Below are positions 28,040 to 37,011 of a DNA stretch of 64,000 bases, piece after piece (the stretch's first letter is position 1; each line of letters begins with the position of its first letter). Made by a program: the position numbers and the translations under genes. The notes under the pieces were generated by a model. It worked only from the letters and a program-made list of their open reading frames with translations, had not been told where the DNA came from and made no database searches. This DNA is from Methylomonas aurea (lineage in GTDB: Bacteria > Pseudomonadota > Gammaproteobacteria > Methylococcales > Methylomonadaceae). The DNA lies in assembly GCF_024505045.1 (NCBI RefSeq), contig NZ_JANIBM010000001.1:124001-188000 (forward strand), written 5' to 3'.

Positions 28040-28262
28040 GTGGTTAATCCCCTGATGCCGCGCCGAGCACCGGAGGGTTTGGACGGATTAGCCCGCAGGG
28101 GAAGCGGCAGGGATGCCGCTCGTTTTCGGAGGGCTATGGATAGCCCTTCCGAAAACCCCGTTCAAACCCTTCGGCGCGCAGGATACAAGCGGCATCGGGG
28201 TGGCTTTTTCTTTGGGTACTTTCTTTTGGCCAAGCAAAAGAAAGTACCTCGGCTGTCGGGCC
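28040..28262. repeat. hairpin-rich intergenic repeat element
   Basis: No gene; a chain of stem-loops. AGCGGCA/TGCCGCT lies near 28102. A long stem TTTTCGG-GGGCTAT/ATAGCCC-CCGAAAA follows near 28121-28162. A perfect 14-bp stem GGTACTTTCTTTTG/CAAAAGAAAGTACC spans 28215-28248, and CTCGGC/GCCGAG follows. This looks like a dispersed REP/BIME-type element; the right inverted-repeat arm is attached to its end. The stretch 27886-28039 upstream of the EEP gene also lacks a supported gene and should hold its promoter. Confidence 0.6.
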
Positions 28263-28263
28263 G

Positions 28264-28299
28264 AGACCCGACTTCAATCTATCCGTCGCGATAGCGACA
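28264..28299 (-). repeat. right arm of island-bracketing inverted repeat
   Basis: AGACCCGACTTCAA, 7-base spacer, GTCGCGATAGCGACA: exact reverse complements of the two blocks at 26178-26215. Confidence 0.85.
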
Positions 28300-28361
28300 C
28301 AAAACTTAAGAATACACCACTAACGCCTCAAAATTAGCCACTGTGCTCGCTCAGGCGAATA

Positions 28362-28667
28362 TCAAGCCGCTCTCGTCTGCACCGTCAACTTAACCCCAAG
28401 CGCCTTACAAACTTTGGCGATAGTCTCGAAGCGGGGTTGGGCGTCGGCACGCAAGGCTTTATACAAAGCCTCGCGGCTGATGCCGGCGGCATTGGCAATT
28501 TCGGTCATGCCTCGCGCTCTGGCGATGCTGCCGAGTGCATGAGCCAAGGCCGCCGGGTCATCTTCTTCCAGAACCACGGTCAGGTATTCGGCAATGGCTT
28601 GATCGCTATCCAGATGTTCGGTAATGTCAAACACGGGTAAGTCGGCGATTTTGATTTTTTCATTCAT
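28362..28667 (-). CDS. HigA-type antitoxin with HTH domain
   Basis: 101 residues. Contains the pattern of the 'probable addiction module antidote' family: FDITEHLDSDQAIAEYL at the start, then a helix-turn-helix ARARGMTEIANAAGISREALYKAL and FETIAKVCKALGVKL. It starts three bases after the toxin stop and should neutralise that toxin and repress the shared promoter through the palindrome at 28975-28994. Confidence 0.9.
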   Translation of the reverse strand: MNEKIKIADLPVFDITEHLDSDQAIAEYLTVVLEEDDPAALAHALGSIARARGMTEIANAAGISREALYKALRADAQPRFETIAKVCKALGVKLTVQTRAA

Positions 28668-28670
28668 GAT

Positions 28671-28967
28671 TCAGTCCTCCAACAACGCGGCTAGGCACTG
28701 AGCTTTGGCAATATCGGCAGCCTGACTGGATTTATCGCCGCCGCCCAGCATCACAATCAACACCTCGCCCCGCTGCACGTAGTACATTCGCCAGCCGGGA
28801 CCGAAATGTTCACGCATTTCAAAAACACCCTCGCCTACCGCTTTCACGTCGCCGAGATTGCCTTGTTGGGCTTTTTCCAGTCGGCGCGCCAACCGGCGGT
28901 GCGTCAATCCATCTTTCAAGCCAAACAGCCATTCGCTGAATGCGGGGAGTTGTTTGATTGTGTACAT
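28671..28967 (-). CDS. RelE/HigB-type addiction module killer protein
   Basis: 98 residues of the phage Gp49/HigB-like family: LARRLEKAQQGNLGDVKAVG, FEMREHFGPGWRMYYVQRG and LIVMLGGGDKSSQ are all diagnostic. Members are ribosome-dependent mRNA interferases. Toxin-first gene order, as in higBA. It lies directly downstream of the trpD stop (39 bases), at the edge of the island. Confidence 0.92.
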   Translation of the reverse strand: MYTIKQLPAFSEWLFGLKDGLTHRRLARRLEKAQQGNLGDVKAVGEGVFEMREHFGPGWRMYYVQRGEVLIVMLGGGDKSSQAADIAKAQCLAALLED

Positions 28968-28974
28968 GCAGAAA

Positions 28975-28994
28975 ATGTAATCGAACGATTACAT
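28975..28994 (-). promoter_or_regulatory. operator palindrome of the toxin-antitoxin module
   Basis: Perfect inverted repeat ATGTAATCG-AA-CGATTACAT ending eight bases before the toxin start codon, the expected place for autoregulation by the HTH antitoxin. It also lies only 12 bases beyond the trpD stop. Confidence 0.75.
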
Positions 28995-29006
28995 CACGTC
29001 AATACT

Positions 29007-30023
29007 TTAACCGGTTTCGGAATACCCAATCAAAGCCTCAAATTTCCTCAACGCACTCCCGTCCGCCAACACCTCATGTGCTCGGCAAATGCCGGCATCC
29101 AGCGAATCGGTCAGGTCGGCCGCGTAGATTGCCGCGCCGGCGTTCAGAGCGACGATGTCGCGGGCAGGGCCGGATTGGTTGTTCAGCACGGCACGGACAA
29201 TCGCCAAACTATCCGCCGCACAGCTAATCGACAATGCCGCTAGGCTTGCGCGAGCCAAACCGAATTGCTCCGGCGCGACGGTGTAATTGCTGATAACCCC
29301 ATGCTTTAATTCCGCGACGTCGGTCGGCGCGGCGATGCTGATTTCGTCGAGGCCGTCTTGGGCATGCACCACCAGCACGTGGCGACTGCCCAGGCGCTTC
29401 AAGACTTCGGCGACCGGCACCAGCCATTGTTTGTCGAACACGCCAATCAGCTGGTGCGGGGCGTTGGCCGGATTGGACAGCGGGCCGATCAGATTGAACA
29501 AGGTGCGCACGCCCATTTCCTTGCGGGCCTTGACGGTGTGGCGCACCGCGCTGTGGTGCTTGGCGGCAAATAGAAAGCCGACGCCGATGTCGTTGACGCA
29601 TTGCGCCACTTGCTCGGCCGGCAGCTCCAGATTGACCCCGGCCAGTTCCAGTAAATCGGCGCTGCCGCAGCAACTGGAGACCGAGCGGTTGCCGTGCTTG
29701 GCGACCTTGCCGCCGGCTGCCGCAACCACAAAGGCCGCCGTAGTCGAAATATTGAAGGTGTTGGCGCCGTCGCCGCCGGTGCCGCAAGTATCGATGACGT
29801 GCTCGCCGTCGATAGGCACTTTGCGCACCAGTTCGCGCAATACGCCGACCGCAGCGGCGATCTCGTCGACCGTTTCGCCTTTACAGCGCAAGGCGATCAA
29901 AAAGCCAGCGATTTGGGCGTCGGTCAGTTCGCCGTTCATCATCGCCCGCATCGCGGCGCTCATTTCTTCGGCGCTGAGATCCTGGCGGTCGAGCAGTTTT
30001 TGCAGCGTGGTTTGGATAGACAT
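29007..30023 (-). CDS. trpD: anthranilate phosphoribosyltransferase
   Basis: 338 residues from the ATG at 30023 ([16 protein letters not shown]); an earlier in-frame ATG would add 18 residues running through a hairpin repeat. PRPP and anthranilate site motifs: [55 protein letters not shown]. The enzyme works one step before TrpF and two before TrpC. No trpC follows directly; a toxin-antitoxin module and other accessory DNA intervene. Confidence 0.96.
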   Translation of the reverse strand: MSIQTTLQKLLDRQDLSAEEMSAAMRAMMNGELTDAQIAGFLIALRCKGETVDEIAAAVGVLRELVRKVPIDGEHVIDTCGTGGDGANTFNISTTAAFVVAAAGGKVAKHGNRSVSSCCGSADLLELAGVNLELPAEQVAQCVNDIGVGFLFAAKHHSAVRHTVKARKEMGVRTLFNLIGPLSNPANAPHQLIGVFDKQWLVPVAEVLKRLGSRHVLVVHAQDGLDEISIAAPTDVAELKHGVISNYTVAPEQFGLARASLAALSISCAADSLAIVRAVLNNQSGPARDIVALNAGAAIYAADLTDSLDAGICRAHEVLADGSALRKFEALIGYSETG

Positions 30024-30040
30024 GATTGGCTTCGTGAGGC

Positions 30041-30065
30041 GTAGGGTACGCATTGCGTACCCTAC
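30041..30065. repeat. palindromic hairpin between fabV and trpD
   Basis: GTAGGGTACGCA-T-TGCGTACCCTAC, a perfect 12-bp inverted repeat. The sequence is of the dispersed palindromic type common between genes; it could also act as a terminator for fabV. Confidence 0.7.
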
Positions 30066-30084
30066 TGGGTGAGGCAAGGTCAGG

Positions 30085-31275
30085 TTAACCCATGTTTTCG
30101 ATCGGCATTTCCGGATTCACGTCGGCGTCGTAATCCACGCCTTCGACTTCGAAACCGAACAACTTCAGGAACTCGTGCTTGTAGCCGGCGAAGTCGCTGA
30201 GTTGGTTCAGGTTTTCGCTGGTGACTTGCGGCCACAATTGATTGACCTCGTCCTGCACTTTCGGATCGAGTTCCTTCAAATCGGCGCGCAGGCGGCCTTC
30301 GTTGTCCAGAATCGGCGCCTCGTTGTACAGGCTGTCGCGGAACAGGCCATCGACCTGTTCGATGCAACCTTCGTGGGTGCCTTGCGCCTTCATCACTTTG
30401 AACAGCAGCGCCAGATACAACGGCATCACCGGAATCGCCGCGCTGGCCTGGGTCACTACCGCCTTCAATACCGAGACGCGGGCATCGCCGCCGATGGCGG
30501 CCAATTTGGCGCGGATGTCGATCACGCGTTTATCCAGGTCCTTTTTCGCCGCGCCGATGGTGCCGTCCCAGTAAATGTCCCAGGTAACTTTTTCGCCCAG
30601 ATAGGTAAAGGCGGTGGTTTTGGCGCCGTCGGCCAGCACGCCGGCCTCGGCCAGTGCATCAATCCACATCTGCCAGTCTTCGCCGCCCATCACCGCCACG
30701 GTGTTGTCGATTTCTTCCTGGGTTGCCGCAGTCAAGGTGAATTCCTTGATGATTTCCTTGTCGGTATCGACGCCGTTTTGTACCAAATCCTTGCCGATCG
30801 GCTTCAAGGTCGAGTTATGCACCACGCCGGTTTTCGGGTGAGTTCGGCGCGGCGCGGCCAGGCTGTACACCACCAGATCGACTTTGCCCATATCTTGTTT
30901 GATGGCATCGATGACACGTTGTTTGATTTCGTCGGAAAAGGCATCGCCGTTGATGCTTTTCGCGTACAAGCCTTCGGCTTTGGCGAATTGGTGGAACGCC
31001 GCCGAGTTGTACCAGCCGGCGCTGCCGGGTTTGTCGGCCGTGCCTTCTTTTTCGAAGAATACGCCCAGCGTGTTGGCGCCGGAGCCGAACGCCGAGACGA
31101 TACGCGAGGCCAGACCGTAGCCGGTCGATGCTCCGAGCACCAGCACGTTCTTCGGGCCGCCCGCGACCGCGCCTTTGGCTTTGACGTAATCGATTTGCTG
31201 TTTGACGTTGGCGGCGCAGCCGGCCGGATGGGTGGTGACGCACATAAAGCCGCGTACGCGAGGTTTGATGATCAT
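30085..31275 (-). CDS. fabV: trans-2-enoyl-CoA/ACP reductase, FabV type
   Basis: 396-residue NADH-dependent enoyl reductase of the short-chain dehydrogenase superfamily, final step of fatty-acid elongation. Seen: N-terminal [17 protein letters not shown], nucleotide loop [30 protein letters not shown], and the active-site region with the enlarged Y-x8-K spacing of FabV ([12 protein letters not shown]). GAGGAG lies ahead of the ATG at 31275. FabV enzymes are typically insensitive to triclosan. Stands alone between trpD and a PEP-CTERM gene. Confidence 0.95.
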   Translation of the reverse strand: MIIKPRVRGFMCVTTHPAGCAANVKQQIDYVKAKGAVAGGPKNVLVLGASTGYGLASRIVSAFGSGANTLGVFFEKEGTADKPGSAGWYNSAAFHQFAKAEGLYAKSINGDAFSDEIKQRVIDAIKQDMGKVDLVVYSLAAPRRTHPKTGVVHNSTLKPIGKDLVQNGVDTDKEIIKEFTLTAATQEEIDNTVAVMGGEDWQMWIDALAEAGVLADGAKTTAFTYLGEKVTWDIYWDGTIGAAKKDLDKRVIDIRAKLAAIGGDARVSVLKAVVTQASAAIPVMPLYLALLFKVMKAQGTHEGCIEQVDGLFRDSLYNEAPILDNEGRLRADLKELDPKVQDEVNQLWPQVTSENLNQLSDFAGYKHEFLKLFGFEVEGVDYDADVNPEMPIENMG

Positions 31276-31583
31276 GGTGCTCCTCAAGTTTTAATTGTTG
31301 TTTTGCCGCGCCCGGTGCCGGAACACGTTTGCCGCCCATGATAACAAACCGGGCCGGGATTCGGCAGGTAAGGATTGAAAGTGATGAGGGGGGATTGGCT
31401 GGTCGATAGCTCCGATCGGCGCAGCGTAATCGGCGGAACGAAATTAGCGTCGGTACGGTTTCGCTCCGATAAAAGAATCCACGCGGCCTGGACTTCGGAA
31501 CAATACACTGGCCTTTGTGCTTTGAGAAGAATACCGGCCATAACCCGTTCGCTTTCAATTCGAAATATCTTGAGGAGTATTTG
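31276..31583. other. 308-base divergent intergenic region
   Basis: Lies between divergent fabV and the PEP-CTERM-like gene. Ribosome sites for both genes are at its edges (GAGGAG for fabV, TGAGGAG at 31571-31577 for the other). No RNA gene or convincing sigma-70 promoter was recognised. Confidence 0.5.
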
Positions 31584-32192
31584 ATGCCCAATAAAAACCT
31601 TTCATTGATGTTGGCAGCATTAGGTTTAACGCTTGCTGTCGATGTCAACGCTGCGCCTATCATTTCGCCGTTTGCTGCCGATTTGGCTAGCGGCCAGTAC
31701 AGTGCCGATTTAACCTATCCCGGTACTTCGGCACAGGCAGCGTTCAATGGAGGGGTGTGGAATGCAGGAACCTACGGCAAGCACTGGATCCAGGCGGACA
31801 TGGGGGCCAGTCAAACGCTGTCGAAAGTGGTTATCACTGCCGCGGTTGCTCCTGCCACTAACGCGCAGTACTGGATTTACCTGTCAAATTCGGCCATAGG
31901 CAACAGTTACAACAGCTTAACTCCGGTAGCGACGTTCTCGGACTGGATAGGTACGTCAGGGTTCGGACCGCATTTTGAAACCCACGAGATTGACTTCGCT
32001 GCCGCCTCCGGACGGTATTTACAGATAGTTGCCTATGGCGGTAGCAGTTGGACCGCGCTAGGCGACCAGAAACCAAGAGTCGACTGGGTCGAACCGATCT
32101 CCCAAGTTCCACTGCCTCCCGCATCGCTGCTGATGTTATCCGGTTTGCTCTATACCCTGAGACGTCGCTTGTTTGTTTCGGCCAAGGTGTAA
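31584..32192 (+). CDS. exported PEP-CTERM-like protein with discoidin-like domain
   Basis: 202 residues. Signal peptide (about 1-23, ending VNA). The body resembles a small F5/8-type (discoidin-like) beta domain: NAGTYGKHWIQADMGASQTLSKVVI and HFETHEIDFAAASGRYLQIVAYGG. The C-terminus is a sorting signal of PEP-CTERM type in which the usual PEP box reads VPLP (VPLPPASLLMLSGLLYTLRRR), followed by a basic tail. Probably processed by an exosortase and associated with the cell surface or exopolymer. Confidence 0.8.
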   Translation: MPNKNLSLMLAALGLTLAVDVNAAPIISPFAADLASGQYSADLTYPGTSAQAAFNGGVWNAGTYGKHWIQADMGASQTLSKVVITAAVAPATNAQYWIYLSNSAIGNSYNSLTPVATFSDWIGTSGFGPHFETHEIDFAAASGRYLQIVAYGGSSWTALGDQKPRVDWVEPISQVPLPPASLLMLSGLLYTLRRRLFVSAKV

Positions 32193-32207
32193 AGCATAAA
32201 CCGTTCG

Positions 32208-32244
32208 AACCACGGACAAGGCCCTGCGGGGCTTTCCCGTGGTT
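32208..32244 (+). terminator. stem-loop after the PEP-CTERM-like gene
   Basis: AACCACGG ... CCGTGGTT with an inner GGCCC/GGGC stem, 15 bases after the stop codon. No long T-run. Confidence 0.5.
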
Positions 32245-32374
32245 AACCTGTAAGGAAGGTTTCTTTGCTAAATCAATAGCCTGTCGCGGGACCCGGCTCT
32301 TGGTAACAGTTTAGGCATTGGCTACCGGCTGCTTGAGGTTACATAAGACCAGGTCGGTAAGCAATATCTTCCGG

Positions 32375-33607
32375 TCACGCCCGCAACCATTCGACTACCC
32401 CAATACCAGTCGACCTTCCACTAGCAAAACAAGCCGTCAGCAAATACCCCCCGGTCGGCGCTTCCCAATCCAGCATTTCGCCGGCGCAGAACGCGCCGGG
32501 CAGTTTGCTTAGCATCAGGTTTTGATCCAGTTCGGCGAATTCGACGCCGCCGGCGCTGCTGATGGCTTCTGCGATCGGGCGCGGGCTGCGCAATTGAATG
32601 GGCAGGGCTTTGAGCGCGGCGGCCAATTGCGCCGGGTCATTCATTTCGTCGACGGTTAATAGTTCGCGAAGCAGCAGGGTTTTGACGCCGTCGATGCCGA
32701 GCCGTTTGCGCAGGTGGTTGCTCAGGCTGTCCTTGCCGCGCGGTTTTGCCAAGCGCTCGACGATGTTTTCCGGGCTGCGATCCGGCAGCAAATCCAGCCA
32801 CAGCGTCGCCGAACCGGCAGAGGCAATTGCGTCGCGCAGCAGCGCCGACAGCGCGTAGATCAAGCCGCCTTCCAGGCCATAGTCGGCGACGGTCAGTTCG
32901 CCTTGCTGGCTGAAAGCTTCGCCGCTTTCGTTGCGAAAAGTTGCGACCACCGATTTGAGCGGTTGGCCGGCGCAGCGTTGGCGGAACACGTCGCTCCAGC
33001 GGGTTTCGAAGCCGCAGTTGGCCGGGCGGAGCGGCGACAAGCCGATGCCACGTTCGGCCAGAATTTCGGTCCAGGCCCCGGTCGAGCCCAGTTGCGGCCA
33101 ACTGCCGCCGCCCAGTGCCAAGACTGTTGCGTCGGCCTGGATCAAACGTTCGCCGTCCGGCGTGGCGAAGCGCAACGCGCCGTCCGCCCAGCCCAGCCAA
33201 CGGTGGCGCATTTTGAATTGCACGCCATCGCTTCGCAGCCGATGCAGCCAGGCGCGCAGTAACGGCGCGGCTTTCATTTCGGTCGGAAACACGCGGCCGG
33301 AACTGCCGACGAAGGTATCGATACCAAGCTGGTTGATCCAGGCCCGCAAATCGTCCGGGGTAAAGGCTTTGAGTATCGGTTCCAGTTCGGCGCGGCGCGC
33401 GGCGTAGCGCGACACAAAGGTGTCGAAGGCTTCGGCGTGGGTGATGTTCATGCCGCCTTTGCCGGCCATCAGGAATTTGCGTCCGGCCGACGGCATCGCG
33501 TCGTAGACGCTGACCTTGATTCCGGCCTGGCTTAGTACCTCGGCAGCCATCAGGCCGGCAGGGCCGGCACCGACAATGGCGACGCTTGCGCTAGGACCGT
33601 CTAACAT
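32375..33607 (-). CDS. FAD-dependent oxidoreductase, HI0933-like family
   Basis: 410 residues. Dinucleotide-binding VAIVGAGPAGLMAAEVL, then SAGRKFLMAGKGGMNITHAE (typical of the HI0933/YhiN and TIGR03862 flavoproteins), VLALGGGSWPQLG, and the C-terminal GAFCAGEMLDWEAPTGGYLL. Substrate unknown for the family. The ATG at 33607 is chosen; a TTG ten codons upstream is possible. It begins 40 bases after ybiB on the same strand. Confidence 0.88.
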   Translation of the reverse strand: MLDGPSASVAIVGAGPAGLMAAEVLSQAGIKVSVYDAMPSAGRKFLMAGKGGMNITHAEAFDTFVSRYAARRAELEPILKAFTPDDLRAWINQLGIDTFVGSSGRVFPTEMKAAPLLRAWLHRLRSDGVQFKMRHRWLGWADGALRFATPDGERLIQADATVLALGGGSWPQLGSTGAWTEILAERGIGLSPLRPANCGFETRWSDVFRQRCAGQPLKSVVATFRNESGEAFSQQGELTVADYGLEGGLIYALSALLRDAIASAGSATLWLDLLPDRSPENIVERLAKPRGKDSLSNHLRKRLGIDGVKTLLLRELLTVDEMNDPAQLAAALKALPIQLRSPRPIAEAISSAGGVEFAELDQNLMLSKLPGAFCAGEMLDWEAPTGGYLLTACFASGRSTGIGVVEWLRA

Positions 33608-33647
33608 GTTCAGTTGCGGATTGCGCGTGGGGCGCAAGGGTGGGGTC

Positions 33648-34646
33648 TTAAAACCGGTTGCGGTCGCGCGCGGCCCAGAATTGGGCGGCCAAGGCTTCGG
33701 TCTGCGCTTGATCGTCGGCCTTGCCCAATAATTTCAAGGCGATGGCGGCGGTGCCGATCACGGTGGCCTGGCCGAATTCGTCATCCAGTTCGCCGCGCCA
33801 GACTTGGGCCAATAGCTGCGGCTCCAGCGATTCGGCTTTCATGTGGCGGCGTTCGAACAACGCCGGCCAGGTTTCGTCGCTGAGTTCGCCGCCGTGCACG
33901 CTTTGCACCAGACACTCGACGTCGGGGTTGCGTTCGGTTTCGCCGCCCTCGCCTTTCAACACCGCCATGTGTTGTTGATCGAGCAGCAGCGCGGCTTTCT
34001 GGTGCACCTGGCGGTAGCTGGGATGGAAAATGCCTTGAATGCTGGCGGTGGCGTCGAACGGATTCAATAATCTGACCAAAGTATGTACCGGCGAGCGTAG
34101 GCCCATGACCGGCCGCAGATTGATCATGTCGTACAGTTTCGGGCAGATGTGCTCCAGCGACAGGTAGCTGAAGTTGGTGCGTTCGATTTGTTGGCCGGCT
34201 TCGGCAATCGACTGGGCGGCGTCGATGCCCAGTGCCCGCAGCACGTTCTCGGTGTACAGCCGGCCCTGAGTATGGCCGCCGGCACCGTGCATGAACACTT
34301 TGACGCCGTTTTCGGCCAGCAGCAAGGTGGACAGCAAAAACCACGGCAGGTGTCGGCGTTTGCCGGCATAAGACGACCAGTCCAGGTCCACGGCGACTTT
34401 GTTGTCGAAAGCGAAACTTTCCCGCGCCGCCGCAACGAAACCGGCCAATTCCTCGCAGGTTTCTTCCTTGACCCGCATCAGCATCAGGAACGCGCCAAGC
34501 TGGATCGGCTCGACCTGGCCGTCGGCCAGGATCATTTTCATGGCCCGGTAGGCTTCGTCCTGCGTGAGCGGCCGGGCGCCTTTTTTGCCCTTGCCGAGAA
34601 TTTTGATGAATTCGGCGAACGGATGTTCTTCGGTAATCAGCGTCAT
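33648..34646 (-). CDS. ybiB: TrpD2/YbiB-like glycosyltransferase-family protein
   Basis: 332 residues related to anthranilate phosphoribosyltransferase but lacking its GTGGD loop: the corresponding region reads [18 protein letters not shown], then [21 protein letters not shown]. YbiB/TrpD2 proteins bind nucleic acid rather than anthranilate (knowledge of the E. coli protein). [22 protein letters not shown] is typical of this subgroup. Its ATG overlaps the ctaB stop. Distinct from true trpD at 29007. Confidence 0.85.
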   Translation of the reverse strand: MTLITEEHPFAEFIKILGKGKKGARPLTQDEAYRAMKMILADGQVEPIQLGAFLMLMRVKEETCEELAGFVAAARESFAFDNKVAVDLDWSSYAGKRRHLPWFLLSTLLLAENGVKVFMHGAGGHTQGRLYTENVLRALGIDAAQSIAEAGQQIERTNFSYLSLEHICPKLYDMINLRPVMGLRSPVHTLVRLLNPFDATASIQGIFHPSYRQVHQKAALLLDQQHMAVLKGEGGETERNPDVECLVQSVHGGELSDETWPALFERRHMKAESLEPQLLAQVWRGELDDEFGQATVIGTAAIALKLLGKADDQAQTEALAAQFWAARDRNRF

Positions 34647-35533
34647 GAGATGGACAGCGGGAAGTAATGGTCGATTAGCAAGGCGGCGAAGATCAGCATC
34701 AAATAGACGATGGAGTAGCCGAAGGTGCGCATCGCGGTTTTATTGTCTTTTTTGCGCATCATCTGGATCGCGTAATAGATGAAGCCCAGACCCAGCAATA
34801 ACGCGGTGGCCAGGTAAATCAGGCCGCTCATGCCGGTCAGGTAAGGCAGCAGCGTCGAAATCAGCAGCAGAATGGTATAAAGCAAAATTTGCAGGCGGGT
34901 GAATTCGACGCCGTGGGTGACCGGCAGCATCGGAATCGATACCTTGGCGTATTCGTCGCGTTTGGCGATGGCCAGCGCCCAGAAATGCGGCGGGGTCCAG
35001 ACGAAGATGATCAAGAACAGCAACAGGGCGTGCGGATGCACTTCGCCGGTGATCGCCGCCCAGCCCAATACCGGCGGTGCCGCGCCGGCCGCGCCGCCGA
35101 TGACGATGTTTTGCGGCGTCGCCCGCTTCAGGTAAACCGTGTAGATCAAGGCATAGCCGATCAAGGACAGAAAGGTCAGGAACGCGGTCAGCAAGTTGAT
35201 TTTGATGGTCAGAATCGCCATCGCGATAAAACCGATCAGGCTGGCGAACACCAGCACTTGCCGGGGTTGCAAATGCCCGGTCGGCAGCGGCCGGTTCTTG
35301 GTGCGAGCCATTTCGGCATCGGCTTTCTGATCCAGGAAGTGGTTGATCGCCGCCGCTGACGATGCGGCCAGGCCGATGCCGGCAGTACCGTACAGAAAGT
35401 TGGCTAACGGCGGCATGCCGGGGACGGCCAACAGCATACCGACGATGGCGGTAAACACGATCAACGCAACCACTCTGGGCTTGCAGAGCTCGTAGTAGTC
35501 TTTCCAGGAAAGCGGGGCGGTGGTGTCTGGCAT
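34643..35533 (-). CDS. ctaB: protohaem IX farnesyltransferase (haem O synthase)
   Basis: 296-residue inner-membrane UbiA-superfamily prenyltransferase making haem O for terminal oxidases. First Asp-rich motif [20 protein letters not shown], conserved [17 protein letters not shown], and [15 protein letters not shown] with the second motif region; about nine membrane helices. Start [20 protein letters not shown] at 35533. Oxidase subunits are not adjacent. Confidence 0.95.
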   Translation of the reverse strand: MPDTTAPLSWKDYYELCKPRVVALIVFTAIVGMLLAVPGMPPLANFLYGTAGIGLAASSAAAINHFLDQKADAEMARTKNRPLPTGHLQPRQVLVFASLIGFIAMAILTIKINLLTAFLTFLSLIGYALIYTVYLKRATPQNIVIGGAAGAAPPVLGWAAITGEVHPHALLLFLIIFVWTPPHFWALAIAKRDEYAKVSIPMLPVTHGVEFTRLQILLYTILLLISTLLPYLTGMSGLIYLATALLLGLGFIYYAIQMMRKKDNKTAMRTFGYSIVYLMLIFAALLIDHYFPLSIS

Positions 35534-35640
35534 CGAGTGGCAAATGGATTGGAACGCGTTCAAACATATAGAATAACAGTGAACCAATGATTATTAAAAC
35601 AATCACAGGCGCTCACCATCTTTTAGTCAACGAGGGATTT

Positions 35641-37011
35641 ATGAAACACAGGCTTGCAGCGCTGGCGCTGCTTTGTCCGGTTGTGCTGGCGCACGCCGAG
35701 GACAGTAAGGTGTACGAACATGTTTTCGCTAACGGCTTGAAACTGCTGGTGAAGGAAGACCACCGCTCGCCGGTGGTGGTGTCCCAGGTCTGGTACAAAG
35801 TCGGTTCCAGTTACGAGCCGGGCGGCATCACCGGCATCTCGCACATGCTGGAACACATGATGTTCAAAGGCACCGAAAAATATCCGGCCGGCGAGTTCTC
35901 CCGCATCATCGCCGAGAACGGCGGCAGCGAAAACGCCTTCACCGGCCAGGATTACACGGCTTATTTCCAGACTCTGGAAAAATCGCGGCTGGAAATCAGC
36001 TTCAAGCTGGAAAGCGACCGGATGCGCAACCTGAATCTGAAAGCCGAGGAATTGAAGAAAGAACTGGAAGTAGTGACCGAGGAACGGCGGATGCGCACCG
36101 ACGACCAACCGCGCGCCAAAGTCCACGAACAATTCATGGCCGCGGCCTTTACCAATAGCCCGTACCAGAATCCGGTGATCGGCTGGCCGTCCGATATCGC
36201 CAACTACCAGATAGAAGACCTGCAAGCCTGGTACCAGAAGTGGTACGCGCCGAATAACGCCACGCTGGTCGTAGTCGGCGACGTCGACGCCAAACAGGTC
36301 GAAAAGCTGGCCGAACAGTATTTTGCGCCACTGCAACCCAGCACGATCAAGCCGGTGAAACCGCAAGCCGAATCCGAGCAGCGCGGCGTGCGCCGCATCA
36401 CGGTCAAGGCGCCGGCCAAACTGCCTTACCTGATGATGGGCTACAAAGTGCCGGTGTTGAATAGCGCCAAGCCGGAATGGGAGGCTTATGCCCTGGAAGT
36501 GCTGGCCGGCGTGTTGGACGGCGGCGACAGCGCCCGCCTGCCGGCGCGGCTGATTCGCGGCAAGCAAATCGCGGTGTCCGCCGGTGCCGGTTACGATCTG
36601 ACTTCGCGCTTACCCGAGTTGTTTTTGTTGGAAGGCACGCCGGCCGACGGCAAAACCGTGTTCGACCTCGAATACGCCTTGCTCGACGAGGTGTACCAGT
36701 TGAAAAACGAGCTGATCGGCAAGGACGAGTTGCAGCGGATCAAAGCTCAGGTGCTGGCCAGTTCGGTTTACCAAAAGGATTCCAACTTCTACCAAGCCAT
36801 GCAACTGGGTACGCTGGAAACGGTCGGTTTAGGCTGGCAGCGAGCGGACGAATATGTCGCCAAAATCAATCAGGTTACGGCCGAGCAAGTGCGCGAAGTG
36901 GCGCGTAAATATCTGATCGAAGACACACTGACCGTCGCCTATCTCGACCCGCAACCGATCACCGAAGCCGCGAAACCGAAAAAACTGACAGGAGTTCATC
37001 ATGCGTTTTAA
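35641..37011 (+). CDS. periplasmic M16 zinc peptidase, catalytic subunit
   Basis: 456 residues with signal peptide (MKHRLAALALLCPVVLAHA). Inverted zinc motif HxxEH is intact: His68, Glu71, His72 in SHMLEHMMFKGT, with the third ligand Glu148 76 residues later in TEERRMR, the spacing expected for the pitrilysin/MPP family. GAGGGA lies just ahead of the ATG. Overlaps the next gene by 11 bases; together they probably form an active/inactive pair. Confidence 0.93.
   Translation: MKHRLAALALLCPVVLAHAEDSKVYEHVFANGLKLLVKEDHRSPVVVSQVWYKVGSSYEPGGITGISHMLEHMMFKGTEKYPAGEFSRIIAENGGSENAFTGQDYTAYFQTLEKSRLEISFKLESDRMRNLNLKAEELKKELEVVTEERRMRTDDQPRAKVHEQFMAAAFTNSPYQNPVIGWPSDIANYQIEDLQAWYQKWYAPNNATLVVVGDVDAKQVEKLAEQYFAPLQPSTIKPVKPQAESEQRGVRRITVKAPAKLPYLMMGYKVPVLNSAKPEWEAYALEVLAGVLDGGDSARLPARLIRGKQIAVSAGAGYDLTSRLPELFLLEGTPADGKTVFDLEYALLDEVYQLKNELIGKDELQRIKAQVLASSVYQKDSNFYQAMQLGTLETVGLGWQRADEYVAKINQVTAEQVREVARKYLIEDTLTVAYLDPQPITEAAKPKKLTGVHHAF

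Noticed and set aside
28040-28337. Short open frames within the hairpin element
   Set aside because: They are made of palindromic repeat sequence, have no ribosome site, and show no protein-like pattern.
30175-31341. 388-codon plus-strand frame over fabV
   Set aside because: Shadow of fabV, which is diagnostic on the other strand.
33648-34646. ybiB considered as a second trpD
   Set aside because: The GTGGDG phosphoribosyl loop of TrpD is missing and the sequence fits the YbiB/TrpD2 group.
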